In this document: piece by piece, positions 22,684 through 35,567 of the stretch
Position numbering within the stretch: position 1 is the stretch's first letter
How the letters are laid out: each line of letters starts with the position of its first letter
Assembly (NCBI GenBank): GCA_003868215.1
Contig: QWDQ01000021.1
Location: 124,001-188,000 of the forward strand
DNA from: Pseudophaeomoniella oleicola
Taxonomy: Eukaryota > Ascomycota > Eurotiomycetes > Phaeomoniellales > Phaeomoniellaceae
Direction of reading: 5' to 3'
Length of the DNA: 64,000 nucleotides
Position numbers and translations under genes: made by a program
The notes under the pieces: generated by a model
Told to the model about the DNA's origin: nothing
Databases searched by the model: none
Seen by the model: the letters and a program-made list of their open reading frames with translations, nothing else

Positions 22684-23584
22684 TCAGCCTTGCTTCACGG
22701 ATTTGGGTTTTCGTTTTTTGAAAAAGACCCCGGCTGGGGCGGAAGCTTCATCGGTGTGCGAGGACGTGCCCTCTGCGGCTTCAGGTGCATCTGGTTCTTT
22801 CTTCACCGCTGCTTTGGTATCGTTTTCCGCACTTTGATCTACTGTTTCATCTTGGGACTTGGGCTCAACTTTGATCCCGGTCGAATCTTGCGCGGACGTC
22901 TCCTTCTTTGGAAGGATATTTTCAGAGAGCAGGGATTCTAAATCCGGACTGACGGACGAGCTAACTCCAGAATATGTCTTCGTAGTAGAACCCCATCCTT
23001 TACGAGCAGCTAGCTGCACGCTCGAGGCTTCCTCATCCTCGTCAACGCCTTCATCGAGTTTCCTCTTTCGTACTCCGACGTTCAGCTGTTCCGCTTGACT
23101 TCTTGCAGCCTCATCGACAGGCTGTTGCGCGATTGTCTGCCATTCACCCGCCAGTGCTAACTCGCCACGAAAATTTTCAGGAACAGCAATTCCCATTTCT
23201 GCGAGTTGCGCCATTTGTTTCTTACGATCTGCAGCCGTGGCTTGTGATGTAGGTGCCGAAGACCGGTCTTTGATTGCTGTAGACGCCGAGGCTTTGGTCA
23301 CTGTTGGTGGCGTGGCGCCAACCAGTCCTCGGAGACGATCTACCTCCGCCTTCGCTCGTTGCTTCTCCCGCTCTTCTTTCTCCTTTTCCTGATGTACACC
23401 ACGTAGGAAACGCTTGAGGTTGCCTTGATGTTTGCCTGTTGCTTCATGTTGCTGTCGTTCAAACTTTGTATCTTTGACATATATGCTACAGTGTTTGCAC
23501 CAATATTTGGGCTACAGCACGGTCAGCTAAGACCATCCACTAAAGGTGCTTTGTACTCACAGTGGATTTCCAGTATTCCGCCAT
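22684..23584 (-). CDS. U1-type zinc-finger protein, WBP4-like splicing factor candidate
   Basis: Two exons on the minus strand: a 24-base first exon (23561-23584, MAEYWKST) and 22684-23511; 283 residues. The splice joins into MAEYWKSTPKYWCKHCSIYV, followed by QQHEATGKHQGNLKRFL: a U1-C-type C2H2 zinc finger with Cys13, Cys16, His30 and His36. A charged helix (HQEKEKEEREKQRAKAEVDRL) follows, then a disordered region with an EMGIAVPENFRGELALAGEW segment and a Lys-rich C terminus ending KKRKPKSVKQ. This order matches fungal proteins related to WW-domain-binding protein 4 (formin-binding protein 21), which sit in early spliceosomes; no WW domain is visible here. Nuclear location is likely. It is divergent from the MFS transporter gene. 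Confidence 0.85.
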
Positions 23585-24364
23585 TACGATATTCTGGTTC
23601 TTGGAGCGTAGTTGACTGAGTCAATATTGCCGCAATATGAGAAACGACGCGACATCTACAGATCGAAGAAAGATCTGGAGCTATGACAGAAGAGGTAGGA
23701 ACATGCGATAAAGTCGCTGTAGGGAGTACGGCGTGGATAACTAAGCCGAGCCGAGTTCAGTTAAAGAACGGAGGAGGACGCTGGGGAAATCGATAAGGAT
23801 AAGGTATCATTGATAATTCCCTCAGTTAGTTCAACTGGTTTTAAGCCCCAAAGAAAAGCATTACTACGGTATAATCGAATGACGTGCTGCATTAGCAATG
23901 ACTAATGGTGATCAACTAAAGAACCGCTTCAGACACAAACTCAGAGATAGAAAAAACAGATCCATCTTTTGCCCCAGCTAGAGATTTCCATGGGCGCTTT
24001 ACCAGTAACTAGTAGGGCAGACATTATCGTAAAAAGCATTTTTCTGTCACAATGGATTATCTTTTGCTCCTTCATTTTCGTCTTGTCTCTCGCCAACCCA
24101 GGATCTTCTCTCTTCGTATTGGACTGGGTGGTGATTCTTCTTGCTCCCCAAGCGCCATCGTGGGCGTTGTATCCATGGTGCAATAAGGTCTTACGTCAAA
24201 CTTGATGTGCCGACAGGCTTGATAGTTTCATAAGTTATCAGGAGCTTTCTCTTTGTCTGTTCCCTCCATTGTGAAGTCAATTTTGTTCTGTAGAAGAACG
24301 ACTCCGCTCTTGATTCTCGTTTACACCCGAGTACTCGATCTCGTGTACACTATCCAGATCTACA
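23585..24364. other. Divergent promoter region
   Basis: Shared upstream region of 0.8 kb between the zinc-finger gene (minus) and the MFS transporter gene (plus). Short frames on both strands are not supported. No clear element recognised. Confidence 0.45.
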
Positions 24365-26098
24365 ATGGTCAGCACTTCAAGCATTGGTGGAAACGTGCAA
24401 TCTAGCAGCCATGAAAGCATCGAAGCCCCCAATACCAACAGCATGGATCAGATAAGTGAGGCGAATGTGGCTCATGAGGGAAATCCAAGACCGGTTGAAG
24501 AAACCGAGGCAGTCCGTCTGGAACGGCTTGGGAGGCAACGACCTATCCAGTTCCGCAGTATTTGGATAGAGCTAGGGTTCCTCTTCTCGATCTATATGTC
24601 TCAGATTTTGACAGAATACTTCGTCTCCGGTTTTGCCGTTGTGTTGCCAACCCTGATCAAAGAGTTGGATATCCCTTCAACAGCCATCGTCTGGCCAACT
24701 GGAGCATTCTCACTGGTGGTTGCATCGACCCTCTTATTCTTTGGTCGGCTTGGTGATATGTTCGGTGGCTTCCTTGTCTATCTCTTCGGTCTTATCTGGC
24801 TCTGTATCTGGTCTATCATAGCCGGCTTCTCGAGGAATCCCCTCATGTTAGACTTTTGCAGGGCGTTACAAGGACTGGGTCCAGCCGCCTTCCTGCCGGC
24901 GGGAGTCATGCTCATAGGAGGTGTATATCGCCCGGGGCCTCGGAAAAACTTGGTCTTTGCACTCTACGGGAGCTGCGCCGTGGTTGGTTTCTATATCGGG
25001 ATATTCTTTGCCGGCTTGACGGGAGAATTCATCTTCTGGGGTTGGTACTTTTGGATTGGGGCTGTCCTCACTAGCATCACCATTGTGACATCATACGTTT
25101 CCATCCCATTTGACTATAAAGAGAAGAGACAGAACAACATAGTGATGGACTGGTACGGAAGTATTCTCATCACCTCGGGCCTTATACTAGTGGTGTACGC
25201 CATCACTGGCAGCATGCACGCTCCCAGTGGCTGGAGGACACCGTATATACCAGTTACCCTCATCATTGGCTGCATCTTGTTAGGTGTCGCCGTTTACGTT
25301 GAAGGTTGGGTGGCTACTTTGCCTCTGCTACCATTTGATATGTTCGAGGTGCCATCGATGGGGGCGCTTGTCATTGCTTTGATATTCAGCTACGGTACAC
25401 TTGGGCTCTGGATGTTTTATTCGGTAAGACTAGGCCTCCGAGACAGAAAATGTACCGACTGACCCTCACAGGTATTATATTTCGAGGATTGCATGAGTGC
25501 TTCGCCTTTACAGGTCGTCGCATGGTTTGTGCCGATGGTTCTCGGTGGGATATTGCTTTCAGCCGTCGGCGGATTCGTGCTACATCTCCTACCCGGAACC
25601 GGCCTCTTGATCTTCTCTGGGGCGGGATTCATTGGTGCCAACGTTCTTCTCGCTGTCATTCCCCACGGTGCAAATTACTGGGCATATATCTTGCCAAGTA
25701 TGGTGCTTGGAAACATTGGCATCGACGTTACTTTTTCCATTGCCAATATCTTTGTTACGACAAACCTTCCGAGTGAGAGACAGGGGCTTGCCGGAGCAGT
25801 CTTGAACAGTATCATGCACTTGGGCATTGCCCTCTTGCTGGGGGTTTCTGACATCGTGCAGACGTCGACGTTAAAGGATGGGCTCTGCAAGAGCTACCAC
25901 GATTCCTTTTGGGTCGGTGTCGCGTGTGCATCTGTGGCACTGGTCATTATGGTGCTATTCGTCAAGGTCGACAAAGCGAAAAGTGATCTCACAGCAGACG
26001 AGAAGCGAGCGTTAAAGAATGAGAGTGATCAGGCAATGAGAGAGAGTGCTACCCAGCACCCAGCGGCACTGCATCCACAATCTGACCAACCCCAGTAG
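24365..26098 (+). CDS. MFS transporter, 14-helix drug/H+ antiporter type
   Basis: Two exons (24365-25423 and 25472-26098) coding for 561 residues. A 70-residue polar N terminus is followed by many membrane helices. MFS motif A is visible as FFGRLGDMFGGFLVYLFG in the first half, and GLGPAAFLPAGVMLIGG plus YRPGPRKNLVFALYG are typical of fungal members close to Atr1 and the low-affinity ammonium transporter Amf1. These families export toxic compounds or move small ions with protons across the plasma membrane; the substrate cannot be told from sequence. The 48-base intron (GTAAGA...CACAG) falls inside a helix and joins WMFYS to VLYFED. The tail is Lys/Glu-rich and cytosolic. Confidence 0.92.
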
Positions 26099-28914
26099 AG
26101 GATGGAAGATGAACATGAACGATTGTACGAAATATAATGAAAGTAGAGCCTGTATATATGTCACTTACGCCATATATCCAATCCGGGACAACAAGTCTTC
26201 CCAATCTCTACGCCCTATGTCTATCACCATCTCTGAGCTGTGACGTTACCTACAAGGGGGCCCCTAGTCTGTCACACGGACCAGTATAAGATGTTAAATT
26301 CACCACCGTCATCAGGCCGGGTATTGGTGAAATCCTCTCAAAGAGTAAGCGCCAGAAGACAAAGATGTACAAGCCGAGAGATAAGTAGGTATCATAATGA
26401 TTGAGAAGCTGAGATTCATCGATCCTTATGGAGTATACATCGTATGAGATACTAATTACCTTTACCCACGACATTGATACATAAGTAGATTGAAATTTAG
26501 CAAAAATGTGATGGCGTCTTGTCCTTGTGCTTGAGACAGGATTCCCATCTTTCCCCGCTGAACATGCCTTTTCCGCTTTCTTGGGGACGATGCTCTACTC
26601 GGCTTCAAAGTAATATAATCAGGGGAAGAGATACTAACTTAGGTACTGTGCAATAATTACTTAGGTAAGATAATAGGTAGGTAGTAGAGACTCGGCTAAA
26701 CATGGTGTCTCTACCTTGGAGGGAATAGGTACCTAAGTACCTTATGTAAGGCATCCCTTCAGTGAACCCCTTCTGTAAGCTTTAGGTCCCTCAAGCTTAC
26801 CTCAGGTATTTTTGGGTAATGTACTGTAGACGTAATTACCAAAGTCCTACTACGGTCGAAGCAACCCCTGACTTGACCTATTCAGGACAGCGAAAATGGC
26901 GCCAACGTTTCAAGTTAGTGGGGTTTGGGGATGTCATTGGTCAACCCCTTATTTTGGTACAACCTGGACGGTATGAGCGACCTCACCTTCGCGCTGGAGC
27001 TGTACTGTACTGCGTACGTACTATTACCTATGTGGTGAGAACCTCCAAAGAGACAAAACCACTTTTCTTGGGCCTACATAGTATCGGCCGAGTTGCACAT
27101 ATCAGGTCACCAAGCAGCAGCCGCTCATATTAATCCTCCAATTGCATTCTTTGCTTTCTTTGCTTTCCTTCCCTTCTCCTGGGAATGCTTTCGCCGCGAG
27201 ACAGGTAGAGGTGCGTATTATCGTACTCATTGAATAGCAGAATCATCGCTCAATGGATTACGCTATCTCCTGTCTTGTCGATTGAATGACTTCGTTCATG
27301 GAGTCAGCGGTATGATAGGATAGATTCATGTCATCCCAGGAACCAAGACCCTCACAAAGGCACACTCGAAGCGAGAGAGCTGGACTTGGTTCCTGACAAC
27401 CCCTGTAGGTCGCATTGCATAATCCCCCATTGTGGCTGACTGGTGCCGAAGGAGGGCAAGAAAACACGAAGATGACATGCATGACTGTCAAGATGAGAGA
27501 GGCCTTAAGCTGCGACTGGATCAATTTCAAATGTGTCAATCAAACACTATTGACATCAACATAACCATCAACAGTTCATCCGAACAACGGTAATGTTACG
27601 TCGTAGATGGAGCACCATTGGAGCCAATAAAGGCATCGCAATGTACCTACTACGTAGTAGTATTGGTAGTTAACAGCATCCCGATCCCTGTTTCTCCCAC
27701 TTGCTGCTGATTGTCGCACCTTTGTATGATGGTGCGATCTCAATTCACAAGGGCCAAACCCCTCTTCCAGCGGAATCTACTTTCATGTTCGCCTAAGATG
27801 CCATATGCACAGTGGTCTTTGGCCGAGACCAACATGTCGCTTCCCTCTATCGCCATCAATCGGTTGTTTTGTGGTACCTTAGTCTATGAAGTGGACTCAC
27901 AAAGTTCCCCAGAAGAAACAGCCTGTGGACTGTAAGCATGGAAGATATTGCAGCAAATACACACTATTCCGTACGTGTCCAATTAAGCTGATCACGCTGT
28001 AGATACAAAGTAATACCGATCGTACGGCATGTTTGTACTATGTAGTACAGACCCAAGGTGAAGCGCCGTCGTGATCCAGTATTTTACATGCCGCGTGTGG
28101 TATCCTCGTATCCATCAGGTGCTCTTCGACTCTCTCCAAAGCGCTGATCATCCCGGAATCACCCAAGGCTCATCTCTTACGAATCGAGGAGCTGTGTTCC
28201 CTTTCATTCTCAACCAATTCTAACATTTTTCAATTACTGCTCATTGGAAGCGCGAACCCTTTGCTTTATGTTGATTGATCGGTTGGGTGTTGCGTCGTAG
28301 CGTATCATTACTCGGGTAGAGCAAGGGGAAAACCCAACCTGCCCTCCCGACTCCACTGGATTACTAGTTGTTGCGCACTCGTTACGCTCAGAGCACCACC
28401 GACTCGGGTTTCACGCTTGAAACCCTTTCTCCTCGTCTACTGCGGTTGCGACCTCATTCCTCCCATTTCTTCAACTCTCTTCGGACAATCCAACAGTCTT
28501 GTTTGCAACTTTGTTCGTGCTCGGTCTTGGATCAAACCAAAAGCAATCTTGAACGACTTCGCGTACCACCGAGACGATCGACTGTACAATATCTATTTGC
28601 CAAAGCCCGGCATCAAAAAGGTGGACAACAGAGTTGCGCGATCTACTTGTGCTAACATTCCTCGGTCACGGCATATACAACGATTTCCAACTGAGGTGCT
28701 TGCCCAAGTGACCCACATCAACGCCAACGACGAGGTCGAATGCAGGATGAGTACAAAGTGTACAACTGCATGAAAATTGCTCGGACGGTCTAAAACATCA
28801 AAGGAACAATGCAATAAAGAGTAGGATTGGTTAGGTGCACGGCATTCCTCGCATAGCGCTACCCCAACATTCCTCGGATCGGCCGTCGGGTGGCTTTCGA
28901 TCGCTTGCAGAACA
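26099..28914. repeat. Gene-poor region with TACCTA-type repeats
   Basis: 2.8 kb without a supported gene. A cluster of ACTTAGGTA, GGTAGGTAG and GGTACCTAAGTACC units lies at about 26630-26815. TACTACGTAGTA occurs at 27648-27659 and the near match TACTATGTAGTA at about 28035. A minus-strand frame at 27258-27539 has a hydrophobic stretch and several Cys but no ATG at its start. From about 28200 the region is probably the promoter and leader of the kelch-like gene; frames at 28368-28773 have no motif. Confidence 0.5.
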
Positions 28915-31209
28915 ATGACTCTACCATCGCCGCCACATCCGTTGCAAAATCATTGTTCTGCCGTTTGGAACAATACACTCTACGTCTATTCACCTGCAGC
29001 TTTCCAATCGTTGGCCTTGGATGCAGGTGCAGTATGGAACGAAGAAGTAATGGGGGTTTCCCTAACGGGAGCAACTTGCAGCCAAGGATGGGTAGAGGGG
29101 GATAGTTCTAGACCTGCGCTCTTCGTCGTGGGAGGTTCGGCCAATTCGTCGTCGACGCAGTACTCTGGCCTTCAACGCTATTCGTTTCTTGACCGACGGT
29201 GGGATACCATAGTACCAGTCGTGACGGTCACCGCCAACCGGCAACACCATGGATCTACGTTTTTGAACGCCTCCTCGTCGTTAATGGTGTATGCTGGGTC
29301 ACAGGATGACGGTGACACCGCTCCATCTACACAAACGTTCGTCATCTCGACGGTTGCACCATATAATGTCCAGGCTTTCAATTCAATAGCTCCCCCGGTA
29401 ACCGATCCTATAGTCTTGGCTTGGAACGATAGCAGTGCGGTGATGGTTGGAGGCGGTACCTCGAATTTGAAGGTCTTCACATTCAACCCCGACGGGGGAT
29501 GGGAGGATCTAGGTGTCAGCTTGACCAACGCCATACCGGACCATTCGTCAGCGTCTTGTGCGCTCCTCACCCTTGACGACCATAGCAAGATCCTCGAAAC
29601 CTTCGACATGGCAACGTCCCCAAATACAGTGACGCGTACTGTACTGGTGAGTGCAGACGGGTCACCCGCATCAACAGGTCAGACAATCGGCAATCCCTCC
29701 TCAACTAAGGCAAAACGGGATCTCACTTTAAATGACTTCCCTCCATATAATGCCACACTCGCTCCCCATGAAACCCGCCAGAACTTCTCGCTCACCCAAG
29801 GAACCGATGGGTTGGTTGTAATAAGTGGTGGTAATGACAACGATCCTTTGTGTATCTTCAACCAAGCTGAGAACAGTTGGGTCAATGCGACTCGACTGCT
29901 AGCCAGGACACAGACTACTATCACGCTCGGGGGTTCTGGATCCTCGGCCTCTCCTTCGGTATCAAGCGCCTCTGTAACATCATCGCCCACATCTGCCACC
30001 ACCAGCAGTTCAAAAAGCAGTGGAACCAATCATGGACTAATAATCTTGGGAGGTGTACTTGGAGGTATCTTTGGAGTAGCTGCCCTGTGCATCATCGCAT
30101 TGTTGATATTACGATATCTGAAAAAGAAGAAGCAGGGAGAGCGTAAGAGGCGTCAATCCGACTTCCCTCAAGACCAGAAGGTCAGGCGGCGCAGCACGAG
30201 TTTTAGCTTCCACGAACAAGACGTGGAACCGTTTTCCAAAGCTGGCATGCCTATGGGGAGGGGTCCTGTTCCGTCGACCGATTCTGCAGCCTTCTTCAAG
30301 GAAATTGGCGGCAATCCAAGGGGCCCCATTTCCAGACCTATCCCATTGCAGACACAGTCTTCAGATACGGTGAAGAAATCTCTTACCAGTTCTGGCATTG
30401 CTGAAGCGTCATCCGGAGAAATCGACCCTTCACTGAATCAGCAAGGCAAGCGAAAGACGGATGAAGGTTGGTCGCAATATTTCCAAGGAAACAATGCCAT
30501 CAATCTGGCAGACGGTCGATCCACTTATGCCTCTGCAGTAACAGAATCAGACTATCGGGGGAGTACGTGGCCAGACTTTACGGCACCACGGTCTCCAAGC
30601 GACCCACGCTTACACTCTGGCATTGGTACCCAAATTCGGAAAGGAAATGTGGCGATGGGTAGTCCCAATCTCGAACATCCATCCTCAGACGGGCGTGGCA
30701 CAGGTTTGGCTCTGTCTGAAGGAACGCAAGGCAAGATATCGAGTACTGATTCACTCAGTACAACAATGAGCGAAGATGATCTACCCGACGAGATTCATGA
30801 TGATGTTGATTATAACGGAATGGGTGATGCCTATTCGAGCGGCATTCCTGCCAGTGTTAAGGACGACTCGCATTGGGACACGGTGGGTGGTTACCACGAC
30901 CCGCATCGTCCACCCAGCAGCAATTACACCAAAAGCTATTATCCAGCGTCATCCACATATGGTGACCAACGTGATACACAGCTGTCCGCCTATCCTTTAC
31001 CCCTCACCGCTCGCCAGACGCGCTGGCCAATTGATGAGATGCCACCTCCGCCTGCTCCCCCCACTGAGACCGACATTCAAAAGCAAAAGCCAACTCGGCC
31101 TCCACGGCCTTCGCAAGCCAGCGAGCAGATGCGCGACTACTTTGGAGCGAACGCCGAACGAAGACGGTCGAGCGATATGTCGTGGCTCAATCTCGGTACT
31201 AATAGGTGA
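28915..31209 (+). CDS. Single-pass membrane protein with kelch-like outer domain
   Basis: A single-exon frame of 764 residues. Residues 1-340 form beta-rich repeats (NNTLYVYSPAAFQSL, ALFVVGGSANSSS, SLMVYAGSQDD, GLVVISGGNDND), each like a kelch or galactose-oxidase blade, with many N-glycosylation sequons. A Ser/Thr-rich stalk (340-372) leads to one membrane helix (GLIILGGVLGGIFGVAALC, about 374-400) and a KKKK stop-transfer signal. The 360-residue tail is disordered, with Pro-rich motifs near the C terminus (EMPPPPAPP, RPPRP). Homologues are widespread in Pezizomycotina and have, as I recall, often carried the misleading label pre-mRNA splicing factor CLF1; nothing here supports splicing. A sensor or wall-associated role is inference. 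No N-terminal signal peptide is seen, which is odd for the implied topology. Confidence 0.8.
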   Translation: MTLPSPPHPLQNHCSAVWNNTLYVYSPAAFQSLALDAGAVWNEEVMGVSLTGATCSQGWVEGDSSRPALFVVGGSANSSSTQYSGLQRYSFLDRRWDTIVPVVTVTANRQHHGSTFLNASSSLMVYAGSQDDGDTAPSTQTFVISTVAPYNVQAFNSIAPPVTDPIVLAWNDSSAVMVGGGTSNLKVFTFNPDGGWEDLGVSLTNAIPDHSSASCALLTLDDHSKILETFDMATSPNTVTRTVLVSADGSPASTGQTIGNPSSTKAKRDLTLNDFPPYNATLAPHETRQNFSLTQGTDGLVVISGGNDNDPLCIFNQAENSWVNATRLLARTQTTITLGGSGSSASPSVSSASVTSSPTSATTSSSKSSGTNHGLIILGGVLGGIFGVAALCIIALLILRYLKKKKQGERKRRQSDFPQDQKVRRRSTSFSFHEQDVEPFSKAGMPMGRGPVPSTDSAAFFKEIGGNPRGPISRPIPLQTQSSDTVKKSLTSSGIAEASSGEIDPSLNQQGKRKTDEGWSQYFQGNNAINLADGRSTYASAVTESDYRGSTWPDFTAPRSPSDPRLHSGIGTQIRKGNVAMGSPNLEHPSSDGRGTGLALSEGTQGKISSTDSLSTTMSEDDLPDEIHDDVDYNGMGDAYSSGIPASVKDDSHWDTVGGYHDPHRPPSSNYTKSYYPASSTYGDQRDTQLSAYPLPLTARQTRWPIDEMPPPPAPPTETDIQKQKPTRPPRPSQASEQMRDYFGANAERRRSSDMSWLNLGTNR

Positions 31210-32629
31210 TGGCTGCTGTTAGCAAATCGCAGCAGCTCCAGTCTCGTTCGGCTGGTGACTACCAACACCGCGCAAACGGAGCAAGCGGAAGATTATGGAA
31301 GATTGAGTATCATGCTGTACAGATTTCTTTTGATAATGTGGCGCGAAAGACATCATGGGGCGGGGACACCAGAATACCAAGTCGTGTCAAATTGGACCAA
31401 GTGATACAGAATCCATCACGACGGGGTGATATGTCTGCAACGCTGTCGTCTATGAACCGTACAACAATATTTCACTATTCATTTTCATCTTCGAATCCTT
31501 CCTCTCCTATTCGGGCTTCGCATGGCGTTGGTTTAGGCGGCGTTGGAATATCAGCAGCAGCATCGACCCAGGGTCGACCGTCTTCAAATGTTTTTGTCCA
31601 GCGTGGCACGCGAGTGTCATTTTGATGGCTATTTTGTTTCTCTGCATATTTCACGCTCTCACTGTACAGTCATCTTGAGCTATCTTGGCTCTTCTTTTCA
31701 TTTATTTCTGGCATGTCGAATTGCTAACAGGGCTATGTACCAATGATACCCTCTTGAGCTGATTGTATTTCATCGAGTTGCTGGATACTACTTAATTCAT
31801 TGGTGGTTAGTCGAACAGGCCGCTTCCCAGGTCCGTGCGTGAAAAGAAAGAGCAATTTGCGAATGTATCAATAGCTAGCTATTTTCCAGTCCCAATCAAA
31901 TGTGACCAGAAAAGATCTGAGGCGATATCTGTAATGCTTGTAACATTTTCTTGTTTGTGATATGTAAAGTGGCAGTCAGGGTGATGGGGGAAGAAGACCT
32001 GCGTCTATTAGCCCTTTGCGGTAATAATTCTCTTCTGCTAATTACCGAGAATGGGAGGATTACTGAGCATGACGGAGGCGCCGAGGAAAGTCCCTGAACG
32101 TCCGCCGGAATGTCTGATTTTCTTTACTACGTATTCTTCCGCAACTCAGGGTCCTCGTCAATCCGGCCTCTTCAAGCAGTTGAAGTTTCATCCAATGGGA
32201 CTACCGCCAAATAAGCGGAACGATTATGAACGTCAGCCAACATCCAGTAAAGTTTCATCTTCTGCCCTTTCGCATCCAACTCCGCTCATTGATAAACGGA
32301 GCATACACCTCCTCTTTTTGTTTGCGCCGTTGTGATACTTTTCTTCCCCCAATTGTTGAATGTCCTGAAGGCTTGTTCTTTGCTTCATCTCGTATGAGCA
32401 CTGTCAATTCAATAGTTCAATTGCATTGATCTCTTGACAAGTGCGCAGCGGGTTCCAAGCGTAGATCGCAACCTCCGAACCCTACACGCAGCCTATCAGC
32501 AGAAGTGGCGAGGATTGCATATAACCAATTCTCTACCAGCAAATATTAGTCTACCTCAAGTCGCATCATCACAGCTAGATCATCCTATACTAGATTTTCC
32601 ATTGAGACCTACCTCCGCTCATCGCCACC
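31210..32629. other. Intergenic region, 1.4 kb
   Basis: 3-prime UTR of the kelch-like gene followed by the HEM2 promoter and leader. Frames at 31206-31625 and 32051-32335 are short and motif-free. Pyrimidine-rich tracts from about 32240 to 32400 fit a fungal promoter. Nothing else recognised. Confidence 0.45.
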
Positions 32630-33817
<1,188 letters not shown>

Positions 33818-34348
33818 GGGGGGAAGGAATCAGTGGCCATTAGCGATGGGCCAGTCACTTTTATTTGCTGAGCATACTTGTTCGACTTTTCAAAGGTACA
33901 CAGCGGTACCTGGGGCATGGGCGTAGCAACGTGAAGATGTCGTTGACTTTGGGACAAGATGTCATGTTTTCCCTTTTGAGTTACGACTGTCATTTTTGGA
34001 ACATGGAAAAGCTCTAAAAAACCCTTGATACTACATGTATGGAAGAATTATACCATTTTTGTGTTGAGTCTAGAATTTATACTCGAAGATTGCATTCTTA
34101 AAGCACGTTCTGCTAGTCGTCAAAAACCAAGCGTGATACCAAAAATTCGGGACTTTCCAAAACGAGAGCACATTGTTCTTGTCTCTTGACGAGATACCTC
34201 TGTATCTACTAACTCGTATTTCCTTTTTCCAGACCTCTGCTCGAGTCCTCAAATCACTCACAAAACGAACCTATCTTTTAATCAAGCAAGCCCAAAGTTC
34301 TATCTCATCCCTCGACCTCACTTCCTTTATTTCCCTCTTGTGTCTCTT
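33818..34348. other. Convergent 3-prime region
   Basis: Spacer between the ends of HEM2 (plus) and the Nudix gene (minus). AT-rich, with several possible polyadenylation signals. No gene seen. Confidence 0.5.
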
Positions 34349-35567
34349 CTACAACATCTCCCTATACTTTTGCCAAGCATCCCACTCCCTTTTCTTCTTT
34401 TTCTTCTTGTCGTTTCCTTCACTTTCATTTGAACCGTTGTCTGCTTCTCCTGCTTCTCCTCGTTGTTGTTGTTGTTGTTGTTGTTGCTGCTGGGATACGC
34501 AGCCCATCTCTTGGATGAGGGTTACAAGGGGTAGGAATAGTTGTTGTTGTGGTGGTGGTGGTGGTGGTGGTGGTGGTTTGTCGACCATGATGTTGTTGTA
34601 GCTGTTTTGGTACATGGAGAGTATTGTGGACCAGTCGGTTAGGGTCCAGGGGTGGGATTTGTCGGGTTCGAGGTTCTAAGGTCAAAAGGGGGTGTGAATA
34701 GCGGCATAGGAGACATTCCAGGGGGGAGTGGGTTGTAAAGGGTGAAATGACAGAGATTGAACACAGTGATTGGGCAAACGCATACCTCAGCGTCCTTGCT
34801 CTCGTCAACTTTCCTCGCTCCCATGAAAATCGTTACGTAGTGCTTTCTTTCTTCTTTTGTTTCTGCTGAAGAAGACGGAGTAGGAGGCGAAGGAAATATA
34901 CTATTGACGACGCCCAAGCATCGGAGATCGCGTAGGGCGAGACCGGTCTCTTCGAGGGATTCGCGGCACGCGCATTCGGTGAAGGTTTCGAAGGGCTCGA
35001 GGTGGCCGCCGGGGAGAGAGAGGGTTCCTGGATGGGACGTGAGTGGTGGCAGGGGGGTGGGGTGTGGGCACTGAAAAGATGGGGGGTGGGAGAAGAATTG
35101 TGGGAGGACGAAGAGAGTATGGGAGATGTGATGACAATGTAGGATGCGAGGAAGGAGGAGGTATGGCATTCGATGACGTGCAATGCAGTAAGCCGATGCA
35201 GACGATGGTTGACCACAACTGCGCAGCCATACAGATGCCCACAGTCCCCAGCTTTTCCACTGATATAAATGCAGCATCCTCAAATCCCCTTGTTCCGTTG
35301 ACGCCTCAGGCCCCTCCCTCTGTCGGATCGACCCCTCAAACACCAGGTATTAAGACAGCAAAGAAACAAGGAATGTAACGGTGGAAGCAAGCTCTCAACT
35401 ACTCCATTGAAAAACCAAGACAAGGACAATAATAGAAAGGAAACATTTCATGACGTACCAGCTCCATGACTTCCTCTTCTCTCTCCTACAACGAACTTGC
35501 CGTTTTCATCGAAGATGAAGACTCCCACTCCGACTTTCGGCCAGTGGGAAGATGGTGTTTTGGGCAT
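34349..35567 (-). CDS. Nudix hydrolase with poly-Pro and poly-Gln tail
   Basis: Three exons on the minus strand: 35459-35567, 34786-35027 and 34349-34675, giving 225 residues. The first exon encodes MPKTPSSHWPKVGVGVFIF and KFVVGERRGSHGAG, which leads into LPGGHLEPFE. The Nudix box is complete: Gly44, Glu50, then Arg58-Glu59, Glu62-Glu63 and Gly65 in ECACRESLEETGL, so metal binding and catalysis should be intact. The fold and the RRGSHGAG segment resemble NUDT15/MTH2-type enzymes, which hydrolyse (deoxy)nucleoside triphosphates including oxidised or modified ones; substrate is inference. The C-terminal part is unusual: nine Pro, three Gln, then a run of ten Gln, all from adjoining trinucleotide microsatellites. 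The large second-exon frame on this strand that runs through 35216-35343 is intron and upstream sequence. Confidence 0.92.
34461..34577. repeat. Two trinucleotide microsatellites in the Nudix gene
   Basis: (GTT)n/(CAA)n at about 34461-34492 and (GGT)n/(ACC)n at about 34541-34577 lie in the same coding exon and are read on the minus strand as poly-Gln and poly-Pro. Tract length is likely to vary between strains. Confidence 0.9.

Noticed and set aside
27258-27539. Possible small secreted Cys-rich protein on the minus strand
   Set aside because: The frame starts at a non-ATG codon; the first ATG lies inside the hydrophobic stretch and leaves no proper signal peptide.
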